Below, piece by piece: positions 16,808 to 24,866 of a stretch of DNA of 64,000 nucleotides. Source of the stretch: Sedimenticola selenatireducens (GTDB lineage Bacteria > Pseudomonadota > Gammaproteobacteria > Chromatiales > Chromatiaceae); contig NZ_VMNH01000008.1 of the NCBI RefSeq assembly GCF_007625115.1, forward strand, positions 1-64,000, read 5' to 3'. The position numbers and the translations under genes were made by a program. A model generated the notes under the pieces. That model did not search any database and was not told the DNA's origin. It worked only from the letters and a program-made list of their open reading frames with translations. The first letter of the stretch is position 1. Every line of letters begins with the position of its first letter.

Positions 16808-18868
16808 ATGCCTGCTTACACCACCCAGGATATCCGAAATATCGCCCTGGTGGGCCAATCAGGCGCCGGTAAAACGACGCTGGTAGAGGCCCTCCTGTAT
16901 CATGCAGGCGCGATACAAAACCAGGGCACCATTGATCGGGGCGATACCATCTGTGATTTTGACCCGCAAGAAAAGCACTATGAGCACTCACTGGATGCCG
17001 CTGTCGCCCATCTGACTACTGACAACACGCACGTCAACCTCCTCGACACACCGGGGCTGATTGATTTCTTCGGGCGTTCATTCGGCGTTTTGCAGGCGGC
17101 CGAAACGACCGCGGTTGTCATTAATGCTGAAGCCGGTATTGAACCGGCTACGTTGGCCATGATGGAACATGCAAAGAATGACGATCTCTGCAGGGCTATC
17201 ATTATCAATAAAATTGACGCAGATAATCTAGATCTGGAGGGATTACTTAACCAGGTTCGTGCGACCTTTGGTGATGTCTGTCTGCCGCTAAACCTACCTT
17301 CGGCTGAAGCAGGAAAAGTGGTGGATTGTTTCTTTAGCCCAGACGGTGAAGCCACCGCCTTTTCATCTGTTGCAGATGCACACACCAATATCGTCGATCA
17401 AGTGGTCGAGATGGATGAGCAACTGATGGAGCTCTATCTCGAACAGGGCCAGGAGCTTAAACCCGCTCAACTGCATGACCCTTTTGAAGCCGCACTTCGA
17501 GATGGCCACCTGATTCCGATCTGTTTTGTATCCGCCAAATCCGGTGCGGGTATCAAGCAACTGCTTAAGATCATTTCGCGCCTGTTGCCAGATCCCACAG
17601 AAGGCAATCCACCACACTTTCAAAAGGGCGAATCTCCCAATGCACGTCCTGTTGAGGTAAGCCCTGATCCAGACAAGCACATTATCGCCCATGTCTTTAA
17701 GATCAGTAATGACCCCTTCAAGGGTAAGCTGAGCTACTTGCGTGTATACCAGGGAACCATAACGCCTAATAGCCAATTATTAATTGGGGATTCCAGAAAA
17801 CCCTTCAAACCGGCTCATCTCTATCAGATTCAGGGCAACACGCAGACCGAAATTCAACGGGCCATTCCTGGGGATATCTGTGCCATTGCGCGCATTGATG
17901 AACTATTCCGCGATGCAGTCCTGCATGACAGCCACGATGAAGATCATTTCCATCTCCAACCTGAACAGTTCCCGATGCCGTTGTTTGGCTTGGCACTCAT
18001 CCCACAAAAACGCGGCGATGAGCAGAAACTTTCCGATGCCTTGCTTAAAATCTCGTCTGAAGATCCCTGCCTCACCATTGAGCACGACACCCAGACCAAT
18101 GAAACCGTGATACGCGGAATGGGTGAACTGCATTTGAGAATAGTGCTCGAACAACTTGAGCAACGCTATAACGTTCACGTCGATACAAAGCCACCCAGTA
18201 TTGCCTATCGTGAGACTATCAGCAGCTCAGGCGAAGGGCACTACCGACACAAAAAACAGACAGGGGGAGCAGGACAGTTCGGCGAAGTCTCATTACGGGT
18301 AGCACCGCTGGCTCGTGGTGAGGGTTTTGTATTTATAGATGAGGTTAAAGGTGGCGTAATTCCTGGCCAGTTCATCCCTGCTGTTGAGAAAGGCGTCAGG
18401 CTGGCACTTGAAGAGGGTTTTATTGCAGGTTATCCCATTCAAGACCTGCAAGTCACCGTCTTTGACGGCAAGTATCATGCTGTAGATTCAAAAGAGATCG
18501 CCTTTGTCACCGCGGGTAAAAAAGCATTCCATGATGCCTTAAACAAGGCGCGCCCCATCGTGTTGGAACCCGTAGTTAACATCAACATCATCGCAAGCGG
18601 TGATGCCATGGGTGATATTACTGCGGATCTTTCGGTCAAACGGGGGCGCATCAATAATACCGAAATGACCCTGGAAGGCCGCATGGTGATCAGTGGTATG
18701 GCGCCACTGGCTGAGTTAGACAGCTACAGCACCAAACTCAAATCCATGACCGGTGGCGAAGGTACTTATGAAATCAGCTTCAGCCATTATGATCCGGTGC
18801 CTGATAATGTGCAGCGTACACTGGCAGAAAAACATCAGCAGCACATCCACCATCAGGATGAGCAATAA
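16808..18868 (+). CDS. Elongation factor G-like GTPase (EF-G2 type)
   Basis: A 686-residue translational GTPase. The G domain has GQSGAGKTTLVEA (residues 15-27), LLDTPGLIDFFG and IINKIDADN; domains II to V follow, with GMGELHLRI and the domain IV segment YRETI...HKKQTGGAGQFGE. It resembles the second EF-G-like proteins (FusA2 group) rather than the canonical fusA of the str operon: the G2 region is short and the gene stands alone, outside a ribosomal-protein cluster. Such paralogues may act in ribosome recycling or under stress. GAGGAGA precedes the ATG, and a terminator follows. Confidence 0.9.
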   Translation: MPAYTTQDIRNIALVGQSGAGKTTLVEALLYHAGAIQNQGTIDRGDTICDFDPQEKHYEHSLDAAVAHLTTDNTHVNLLDTPGLIDFFGRSFGVLQAAETTAVVINAEAGIEPATLAMMEHAKNDDLCRAIIINKIDADNLDLEGLLNQVRATFGDVCLPLNLPSAEAGKVVDCFFSPDGEATAFSSVADAHTNIVDQVVEMDEQLMELYLEQGQELKPAQLHDPFEAALRDGHLIPICFVSAKSGAGIKQLLKIISRLLPDPTEGNPPHFQKGESPNARPVEVSPDPDKHIIAHVFKISNDPFKGKLSYLRVYQGTITPNSQLLIGDSRKPFKPAHLYQIQGNTQTEIQRAIPGDICAIARIDELFRDAVLHDSHDEDHFHLQPEQFPMPLFGLALIPQKRGDEQKLSDALLKISSEDPCLTIEHDTQTNETVIRGMGELHLRIVLEQLEQRYNVHVDTKPPSIAYRETISSSGEGHYRHKKQTGGAGQFGEVSLRVAPLARGEGFVFIDEVKGGVIPGQFIPAVEKGVRLALEEGFIAGYPIQDLQVTVFDGKYHAVDSKEIAFVTAGKKAFHDALNKARPIVLEPVVNINIIASGDAMGDITADLSVKRGRINNTEMTLEGRMVISGMAPLAELDSYSTKLKSMTGGEGTYEISFSHYDPVPDNVQRTLAEKHQQHIHHQDEQ

Positions 18869-18876
18869 CCCACCTG

Positions 18877-18910
18877 ACACCCTCCCGCTTTAGGGCGCGG
18901 GGGGTGTTTT
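18877..18910 (+). terminator. Rho-independent terminator after the EF-G-like gene
   Basis: A GC-rich hairpin, ACACCC...GGGTGT with inner CCGC/GCGG pairing (18877-18907), is followed by TTTT. It lies nine bases after the stop of the plus-strand GTPase gene and separates it from the convergent GFA gene. Confidence 0.75.
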
Positions 18911-18923
18911 GACCACAGGCAAG

Positions 18924-19331
18924 TTACTCGGGATACTCATCAAAACGAGGGGCCACCAGCCCTTCGTCATACCAACACCCTCTGTCACGCCAAAAGATAT
19001 TATCTTGTGGGCGTATCACTGGATCTTCATCCAACGACCCGGCCGGAATATTCAACGCCAAACCGTTTCTACTCAGACAGGGCACACCGGAACCACATTG
19101 ACCGCAGAAGCAGCGCGCAAATCGCTCGGCAGTCGGCAGTTCAAAACGTTTGATTAAAGATTCACCCGTGAGCCAAGTGATGCGGTCTGGTTTGGTAAAG
19201 ATATTCGATGCGTGGGCGGATCCAGATGACTTACGACAGCGTGAACAATGGCAGAGATGGAACTGATCAAATGGTCCAGTCACTTCAAAGGTGACTGCGC
19301 CACAGAGGCAACTCCCTTTTATTTTACTCAT
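18924..19331 (-). CDS. GFA (CENP-V/GFA) family zinc-binding protein
   Basis: A 135-residue protein of the glutathione-dependent formaldehyde-activating enzyme fold. It has the paired zinc motifs SCLCGAVTFEV and LCHCSRCRKSSG and the C-terminal CFCGQCGSGVP. Members of this large family often have uncertain activity; true formaldehyde-activating function is not shown here. It lies downstream of the SRPBCC gene on the same strand. Confidence 0.9.
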   Translation of the reverse strand: MSKIKGSCLCGAVTFEVTGPFDQFHLCHCSRCRKSSGSAHASNIFTKPDRITWLTGESLIKRFELPTAERFARCFCGQCGSGVPCLSRNGLALNIPAGSLDEDPVIRPQDNIFWRDRGCWYDEGLVAPRFDEYPE

Positions 19332-19402
19332 CGCCCTTCCCCTAATAATTCAGCGTCGATAGCGGATAGTGCCAGTCAAAGCATGGCATTTCAATGTGGA
19401 GG

Positions 19403-19846
19403 TTATTCGTTATGATCAATATGAATATCGCGTGGAAACGGCCGACCTTTCCCTGTCTCTATTGCCTCTTTCAGACTGAGTAAAAAGACCGCCCACTTGG
19501 TACTGCAGTGCGCCATAAAGTCGCTTGGAAATTGCCAGTTGGAATGCGTAAAACGCACCATCACCTGATTAGCTTTATCCACGAGTCGAAACGTAATCTC
19601 AGTACCCATCCAATCTTCAGGCATGCGCCCACTATGCTTCCAACGAACCAGCTGATTGGGCTGCAGTTCGGTCACCTCAAAATCAGGACCATCACCATTA
19701 AAGCGAAATTGAATGACGGAGCCAACACCCCCTGCACCCGTGGTTTCACTGGTCCACCAGGTGGACAGCCCCTCATCAGTGGTCAGGGCATGGTAAATCG
19801 CTTCGGCCTTACCCAGGATACCTATCTGATGGTGGATCTCGGCCAT
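19403..19846 (-). CDS. SRPBCC (AHSA1-like) domain protein
   Basis: A 147-residue START/Bet v 1-fold protein with the family pattern IYHALTTDEGLSTWWT at the N-terminus, a central LVRWKH strand and a C-terminal long helix (FLLSLKEAIETG). These proteins bind hydrophobic ligands or act as Hsp90 co-chaperone-like factors; the ligand is unknown. The ATG at 19846 has a good GGGAGAGG site; an upstream in-frame start at 19876 adds ten residues without one. Confidence 0.88.
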   Translation of the reverse strand: MAEIHHQIGILGKAEAIYHALTTDEGLSTWWTSETTGAGGVGSVIQFRFNGDGPDFEVTELQPNQLVRWKHSGRMPEDWMGTEITFRLVDKANQVMVRFTHSNWQFPSDFMAHCSTKWAVFLLSLKEAIETGKGRPFPRDIHIDHNE

Positions 19847-19930
19847 TGCCTCTCCCTTAGCGATTAATGAGCCCACCCATTGGCCTTATATGCGATTGGG
19901 AGGCCAGAAAAGTAGGCCATGGAGAGGGCT

Positions 19931-20152
19931 TTACGAACAGATACCCGAACTGGCAAATACACCGTCTCGCTCTCTTTGCAGCTCCTGCTCCATGGTGTAG
20001 TGGGGTTCCTCGACTTCCAAGCGAACTTTTCTTTCCCCATGAAAGATCAGGCGTTCGATTACATCGTTCATATCCTGCATTGATCCATGCTGCAAACTGA
20101 CCAATTGGTCATACACAGCCTTGTCGAGCATTACATTTACTTGATTATCCAT
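19931..20152 (-). CDS. Small ribbon-helix-helix-like protein downstream of dsr
   Basis: A 73-residue protein whose first 40 residues fit a ribbon-helix-helix pattern: an alternating strand (NQVNVMLDKAVYDQL) followed by two helices with the MNDVIERLI turn. The C-terminal part is acidic and charged (VEEPHYTMEQELQRERDG). The ATG at 20152 follows GGAGAAGG; an upstream in-frame start would add 22 residues. It lies after the dsrR terminator on the same strand, about 185 bp away, the place where some purple sulfur bacteria carry dsrS, but it is much too small to be DsrS. Whether it regulates anything is unknown. Confidence 0.6.
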   Translation of the reverse strand: MDNQVNVMLDKAVYDQLVSLQHGSMQDMNDVIERLIFHGERKVRLEVEEPHYTMEQELQRERDGVFASSGICS

Positions 20153-20283
20153 ACGCCTTCTCCACGGGTGGTTATAAGTCGTAGAGAAAATAGTAGACCT
20201 ATTTACTAGGTTATTCAAGACTTACGCTCAGATCGAAAATACTTTCATTCACCACTGAGTTCTGAGTGCATTTGCCATGAGAT

Positions 20284-20309
20284 AAAAAAGGGGCAGTCTC
20301 AGCTGCCCC
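20284..20309 (-). terminator. Rho-independent terminator after dsrR
   Basis: On the minus strand a perfect stem GGGGCAG / CTGCCCC (20309-20290) is followed at once by TTTTTT (20289-20284). It sits about 28 bases after the dsrR stop and closes the dsr transcription region. Confidence 0.85.
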
Positions 20310-20336
20310 TCTCTAGTAAGTCCAATCCTATAGTTA

Positions 20337-20660
20337 TTATTTGGATCGCTTGGATGATGCCGGTTGGTAGTTGGCATCATTTGGATTGAGGAAGATAAAA
20401 CGCAACTCTCCATCATCCAACTGCGCATAATCCATAACGGCGTCATCCAGTAAAGCCGCATGCTGTGGCGCCATGACCACTTCAATCCCATTGGTAACGT
20501 GTCGTATATCATCTTCCTTGGCCTCATCAAATCCCATCAGATAATCGATGCTGCCATCTTCCTTCATCCGTGCGGCCATACGTAGCGCCATTCCCTCAGT
20601 GCCACCTTGTTCTGCTGCATTGCGTACCTGCTCAGCGGCATTTTCTGTAATTTCAAACAT
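20337..20660 (-). CDS. dsrR: DsrR, IscA-like scaffold protein lacking cysteines
   Basis: A 107-residue protein with the A-type carrier fold (FEITENAAEQV at the start, the usual IscA opening) but none of the three cluster-binding cysteines. This is the known hallmark of DsrR, which in purple sulfur bacteria affects dsr expression or maturation after transcription rather than carrying an Fe-S cluster. Its position directly after dsrN is the usual one. A terminator follows. Confidence 0.9.
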   Translation of the reverse strand: MFEITENAAEQVRNAAEQGGTEGMALRMAARMKEDGSIDYLMGFDEAKEDDIRHVTNGIEVVMAPQHAALLDDAVMDYAQLDDGELRFIFLNPNDANYQPASSKRSK

Positions 20661-20745
20661 GAGAATGCTCCGTACTGCATTTGGGATTGGTTTATCCCGG
20701 TTATACCTAGCCTAGCTTTTTTTGTTACTGACCTTGCAATCAAAC

Positions 20746-22137
20746 CTAACCAATCGTCAAGTCAGCTTTATGTTTACACTGTCTGACATGCGCCAGAAAA
20801 CGCGCAATCCAGTGGTTTCCGCCAACATCCCGCATATGGGTGTAACTGGCAAGAAGGTTTTTATAGACGATGCCATCATTGATTCCGTCGATCCCAGTAC
20901 CTCGAGTCACCTTGTACGCATACTGAATATCTGAATCAATATTCTCCAGCGCAGAATAGTGAAATTCATGGGCGGCAATGATGTCATTGCTTCCTGGCAC
21001 TTTTGGCCATGGACTAAATTCGGTCTCTTGCAGTCTTACATAGCCACGCCCTTGTGGTCGTTCATGCATCCGTACATCTGCGGGAATTGCCCCTACCATA
21101 TCGCAGGACTTTTCATTCCATATCACTCTTCTGGCAAGATACATCAATCCGCCACATTCTGCATAGACGGGCCCACCCTGCTCAATAAAATCTCGGATAT
21201 CCTGGCGCAATGAAACATTTTCAGTAAGGCCATCCATCGCCATCTCAGGAAACCCACCACCGATAAACAACCCATCCACAGGCGGCAAATGTGCATCATG
21301 GAGTGCATCGAAGGCCACCAACTCGACACCATGTGCACTCATCTTCTCCAGGTCGCCGGGATAATAAAAACCAAAGGCCTGATCCCGAGGATAACCAATG
21401 CGCACGCCTTGATGATCCTGCCTAATCACCGCTTCTGGTTTGTAGGCGGGTATGGGTACATCTGCTGCTATGCGCAACACCTGATCCATATCCACCTGCT
21501 TGGCTATCGTCTCACCCAATTGTGCAATTTTTTTCTGCGCCAGATCCGTTTCGTTACTGGGCATCAATCCAAGATGGCGCTCATCAATCACCAACTCAGG
21601 GGCATTATGTACAGAGCCCACTACCGGTATATCGGTATAGTGTTTAATCACATTACAGAGTTTGGCCTCATGCCGGCTGCCACCCACTTTATTCAGAATA
21701 ACCCCCGCTATGCGAACATCGGGATCAAAGGCCTGATAACCCAGAATAAGTGGTGCGATACCCCGTGTCATACCCCGCGCATCGATCACCAGAAATACCG
21801 GGGCTTGCAACTGTGCAGCCAATGCCGCATTACTGTTACTGCCATCCAGATCCAGGCCATCATAGAGACCCTTATTACCCTCAATGACGCCAATCTCGGC
21901 AGCTTGCATCGCACGACCGAACTCGTCGAGGATCTCACCCTTATCCATCGTGAAGAAATCGAGATTGACACAGGGGCGTCCACTGGCGGCTGTCAGCCAG
22001 AGTGGATCAATATAGTCCGGTCCTTTTTTGAAGGTCTGTACACACATCCCTCGGTTGCGCAGGGCAGCCGTCAGGCCGATCGACAGCGTCGTCTTGCCCG
22101 ATGATTTATGTGCCGCTGAGATAAAAAAATAGGACAT
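20746..22137 (-). CDS. dsrN: DsrN, siroheme amidase (cobyrinate a,c-diamide synthase-like)
   Basis: A 463-residue ATP-dependent glutamine amidotransferase. The N-terminal nucleotide-binding domain has the P-loop-like HKSSGKTTLS (residues 10-19) and KKGPDYIDP. The C-terminal class I glutamine amidotransferase-like domain has FPEMA and VYAECGGLMYL (nucleophile Cys in AECGG). In dsr clusters this CbiA/CobB-like enzyme makes siro(heme) amide for DsrAB. It is separated from dsrP by 197 bp that contain a clear terminator, so it is probably transcribed at a lower level or from its own promoter, together with dsrR 85 bp downstream. Confidence 0.93.
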   Translation of the reverse strand: MSYFFISAAHKSSGKTTLSIGLTAALRNRGMCVQTFKKGPDYIDPLWLTAASGRPCVNLDFFTMDKGEILDEFGRAMQAAEIGVIEGNKGLYDGLDLDGSNSNAALAAQLQAPVFLVIDARGMTRGIAPLILGYQAFDPDVRIAGVILNKVGGSRHEAKLCNVIKHYTDIPVVGSVHNAPELVIDERHLGLMPSNETDLAQKKIAQLGETIAKQVDMDQVLRIAADVPIPAYKPEAVIRQDHQGVRIGYPRDQAFGFYYPGDLEKMSAHGVELVAFDALHDAHLPPVDGLFIGGGFPEMAMDGLTENVSLRQDIRDFIEQGGPVYAECGGLMYLARRVIWNEKSCDMVGAIPADVRMHERPQGRGYVRLQETEFSPWPKVPGSNDIIAAHEFHYSALENIDSDIQYAYKVTRGTGIDGINDGIVYKNLLASYTHMRDVGGNHWIARFLAHVRQCKHKADLTIG

Positions 22138-22270
22138 CAGTCATGATTCGTTAAATGAGGGACCGGTCTGAACGATTACGTGAGACCATCAGCTTATAAC
22201 CTAAGCCTTATAGTCCCCTTTCCAGAAAAGCCTGTAAAGCGGATATGAACCAGGCTTATTCAGCCCCAGA

Positions 22271-22305
22271 CAAAAAAAATCCACTGCCTTTAGCGACAGT
22301 GGATT
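22271..22305 (-). terminator. Rho-independent terminator between dsrP and dsrN
   Basis: On the minus strand AATCCACTG pairs with CAGTGGATT (22305-22278, ten-base loop) and is followed by TTTTTTTT. It lies about 30 bases after the dsrP stop. This predicts that the main dsrA-to-dsrP transcript ends here, with dsrN-dsrR reached only by read-through or from a promoter in 22138-22270. Confidence 0.85.
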
Positions 22306-22334
22306 CATTATTCACAGATCAGAACCCACAAACA

Positions 22335-23540
22335 TCAAATACATTCGCCATCGGCTGGATCTTCCAGACTCTCAGGCAGTACACGGAGCATCCGTGAGCC
22401 GATAGCGACCAAGGTCATGGAGACAGCAATACCGGCGATACCCAGCAGGGCTTCAGCAATCGTGGGGGTATAACTTGCGACAACACCATCAAAGAAACTG
22501 CTGGTTAAGACCTCTTTTCCCGGGAACAGGTTCATTGGGTAAGCCTGTCCGCCAATCACAATCACATAGACCTGGAAAAAACCGCCAATCAATACCAGCA
22601 ACGAGGCAACCATGATGGCAAATCGGGACGTGGTGAACGCCGGTGAATAGAGCAGGAACAGTGGGATAATGCCGCCAATCAGCACCTGTCCGATCCAGAA
22701 CATATTGGTATAAACACCACCATCCAACAGAATGAAGCGTTCCACACCATGGTGTTGAGTCACATAGAGATTCGTGAGGTGATAGACCAGTGCAAAGTAG
22801 AGCACGGCCCCAACAAACACGCCCAACAGATTCTTCAGCTTGGCCAAACGGAGATCACCAATGGTACGCCCGGCCCACCAGTAAGCAGATATCAGGGTAA
22901 TGATAAAGAATGCCAAACCGTAGCTGAATGACATAATGATAAACATCGGCGCCATAATGGCAGCATCATAGGCTTCACGTGCCACGAGGAAGCCGAAGAT
23001 CGAACCCGTACCTGTTGTCAGTGCAATACGCCAGAAGAAAGCGGCAAATCCCACAGGGCGCTTATACTGCTCAAACTTACGATCCATCATGGTCCAGAGA
23101 TAGAGGCCGACAATGGTAAAGAAACCCGTATAAAGGATGATGTTCCAGGCAAAGATCGATTTAAAATTGTAGGTTGTCATCGCTACAATCAAACGATCTG
23201 GACGACCCAGATCCAGCAGCAGTACGACCAGGCCACCTGCAAGCAGGCCGATAGCCAGCAACCCTGAGAAACGACCCAGAGGCTTATACATCGGTCCACC
23301 AAACACGGAACCGATTGAGGCCACATTAAGCGCGCCTGAAGCCGCAACAATCAGGAAGATGGCAAACACATGAGGCAGACCCCATACGATCTGGTTGCTC
23401 ATGCCGGTCACAAAGTGGCCGTTATGCTCCATATGAAATGCAGCACCCAGGCCCACCAGAATAATAAAGGCAAGAGAGGCAAGGCCACCCCAATAACGAG
23501 GAGAGCTGCAATAAAGTTCGCGGTATTGTGTTTTTATCAT
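22335..23540 (-). CDS. dsrP: DsrP, NrfD-type quinone-interacting membrane subunit
   Basis: A 401-residue integral membrane protein with about ten helices, of the NrfD/PsrC family. In the DsrMKJOP complex it links the periplasmic DsrJO module to the quinone pool. The N-terminus is cytoplasmic and basic (KTQYRELYCSSPRYWGG), and helix-rich segments fill the length. Gene order dsrO-dsrP and a 20-bp gap support co-transcription. The terminator that follows marks the end of the main transcript. Confidence 0.94.
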   Translation of the reverse strand: MIKTQYRELYCSSPRYWGGLASLAFIILVGLGAAFHMEHNGHFVTGMSNQIVWGLPHVFAIFLIVAASGALNVASIGSVFGGPMYKPLGRFSGLLAIGLLAGGLVVLLLDLGRPDRLIVAMTTYNFKSIFAWNIILYTGFFTIVGLYLWTMMDRKFEQYKRPVGFAAFFWRIALTTGTGSIFGFLVAREAYDAAIMAPMFIIMSFSYGLAFFIITLISAYWWAGRTIGDLRLAKLKNLLGVFVGAVLYFALVYHLTNLYVTQHHGVERFILLDGGVYTNMFWIGQVLIGGIIPLFLLYSPAFTTSRFAIMVASLLVLIGGFFQVYVIVIGGQAYPMNLFPGKEVLTSSFFDGVVASYTPTIAEALLGIAGIAVSMTLVAIGSRMLRVLPESLEDPADGECI

Positions 23541-23560
23541 CGACTTCTTTCTCCGTACCG

Positions 23561-24334
23561 CTAGATATTGGTGTAGCGTACGCCAGTATTCAGTTCGAGA
23601 TCGGCCCGTATCTGGTGGCTGCTCTCTGCTTTCAATGCCTTGGCGATCGCACTGTCTGGATTTTTCAGATCACCAAACAGAATGGCCTGATGTCCATCCT
23701 TATTGCAGGCATCCTGACAAGCTGTTGTTGAATGACCTGCATCAATACGTCCAGCACAGAGATTGCAAGACTCCACACACCCTTTACCTCGGGGTGTACC
23801 GGTGAGCTGCTCGGCGACATCCTGATGAATAAAGGAGCGCGCCTTATAGGGACAAGCCATCATGCAATAGCGGCAACCAATGCAGGTATGGCGATCAACC
23901 ATGACAATGCCATCGGCACGTTTGAAGGATGCGCCAGTGGGACAGACGTCAACGCAGGGTGGGTGTTCGCAATGCTGGCACATCATCGGCAGATTGGAGA
24001 TTTCTCCGGTCTGCTTATCACGCAGCTTTACCTTGCGTACCCATTGCGGACGCTGAGCATTCCACATCTCATCAGACTGACCGGTTGGTCGTTGCATCAG
24101 GTCAATACCATTCTCTTTATTGCAGGCATCAACGCAGGCACTGCAACCATCCGCACATTTATTGGTATCGATCAGCAAACCCCAGCGTACCGCACTGGAG
24201 GCGCCCTCATCTGACGCAGCATTGGCTACGGTCAGCATAACTCCGGGCGCGACCACTGCGGCTGTAGCAGCCACAACGGATTTACCTAAAAACTCACGCC
24301 GATTCATATCAGGCTGGTCATTTGAACAACTCAT
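23561..24334 (-). CDS. dsrO: DsrO, periplasmic Fe-S subunit with Tat signal
   Basis: A 257-residue ferredoxin-like protein. The twin-arginine signal NRREFLGKSVVAAT (residues 11-24) directs export of the folded protein. Clusters are bound by DTNKCADGCSACVDACNKE, MMCQHCEHPPCVDVCPTGA, CIGCRYCMMACPYKA and CVESCNLCAGRID, consistent with four [4Fe-4S] clusters. It transfers electrons between DsrJ and DsrP. The start lies two bases after the dsrJ stop, with GGGGGA as ribosome-binding site inside the end of dsrJ. Confidence 0.95.
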   Translation of the reverse strand: MSCSNDQPDMNRREFLGKSVVAATAAVVAPGVMLTVANAASDEGASSAVRWGLLIDTNKCADGCSACVDACNKENGIDLMQRPTGQSDEMWNAQRPQWVRKVKLRDKQTGEISNLPMMCQHCEHPPCVDVCPTGASFKRADGIVMVDRHTCIGCRYCMMACPYKARSFIHQDVAEQLTGTPRGKGCVESCNLCAGRIDAGHSTTACQDACNKDGHQAILFGDLKNPDSAIAKALKAESSHQIRADLELNTGVRYTNI

Positions 24335-24336
24335 GA

Positions 24337-24861
24337 TCAGTCCCCCTTAACAGTGGCATGAAGGCGGACCAGCTCATCACGACTCAATGAAACAGGATTA
24401 CCCAAGGATTGCAGCAGACCCAGTGAATCAGTGCTAAATGAACCCTCTTGCTTCATGGCCGTTCCTGATCCGGCTGTTGATTCCGGCGTCTTACGATGGC
24501 ACTGGAAGCAGCTGAGACTAACCGCCACATAGTTGTGGCATGAAGAACAGAACTGCCCCTCGGCATTAACCGGCTTATAGGCACCCGCATCATCTTTCTC
24601 GGCATGGCACTCCACACACTCAGACAGACTGTATTGCGTATCTCGAACGCCCTTACGTACAGTCATATCCCGATCATGCTTGAGATAATCCATGTGATCA
24701 CGTCGCATGACAGCCGTGGGTGCTACGCAGGCATCCAGGCCTGCTGCCTTCGATCCCTTTGTAACAGCCGTTTCACTGATTGCTCCCGTAGAGAGGAGCA
24801 ATAAAGCGCCCCCTATGAGTACACCAGCGAATCGCTTAATGCCGGTTAAACGATCCATCAC
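24337..24861 (-). CDS. dsrJ: DsrJ, triheme cytochrome c
   Basis: A 174-residue exported cytochrome with exactly three CxxCH heme sites (CVECH, CSSCH, CFQCH) between about residues 80 and 125, preceded by an uncleaved or cleaved signal helix (FAGVLIGGALLLLSTGAISE). DsrJ is the periplasmic heme subunit of DsrMKJOP and is known for one unusual His/Cys-ligated heme. GGAG precedes the start by five bases. It is tightly packed between dsrL (5 bp) and dsrO (2 bp). Confidence 0.95.
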   Translation of the reverse strand: MMDRLTGIKRFAGVLIGGALLLLSTGAISETAVTKGSKAAGLDACVAPTAVMRRDHMDYLKHDRDMTVRKGVRDTQYSLSECVECHAEKDDAGAYKPVNAEGQFCSSCHNYVAVSLSCFQCHRKTPESTAGSGTAMKQEGSFSTDSLGLLQSLGNPVSLSRDELVRLHATVKGD

Positions 24862-24866
24862 TGCTC

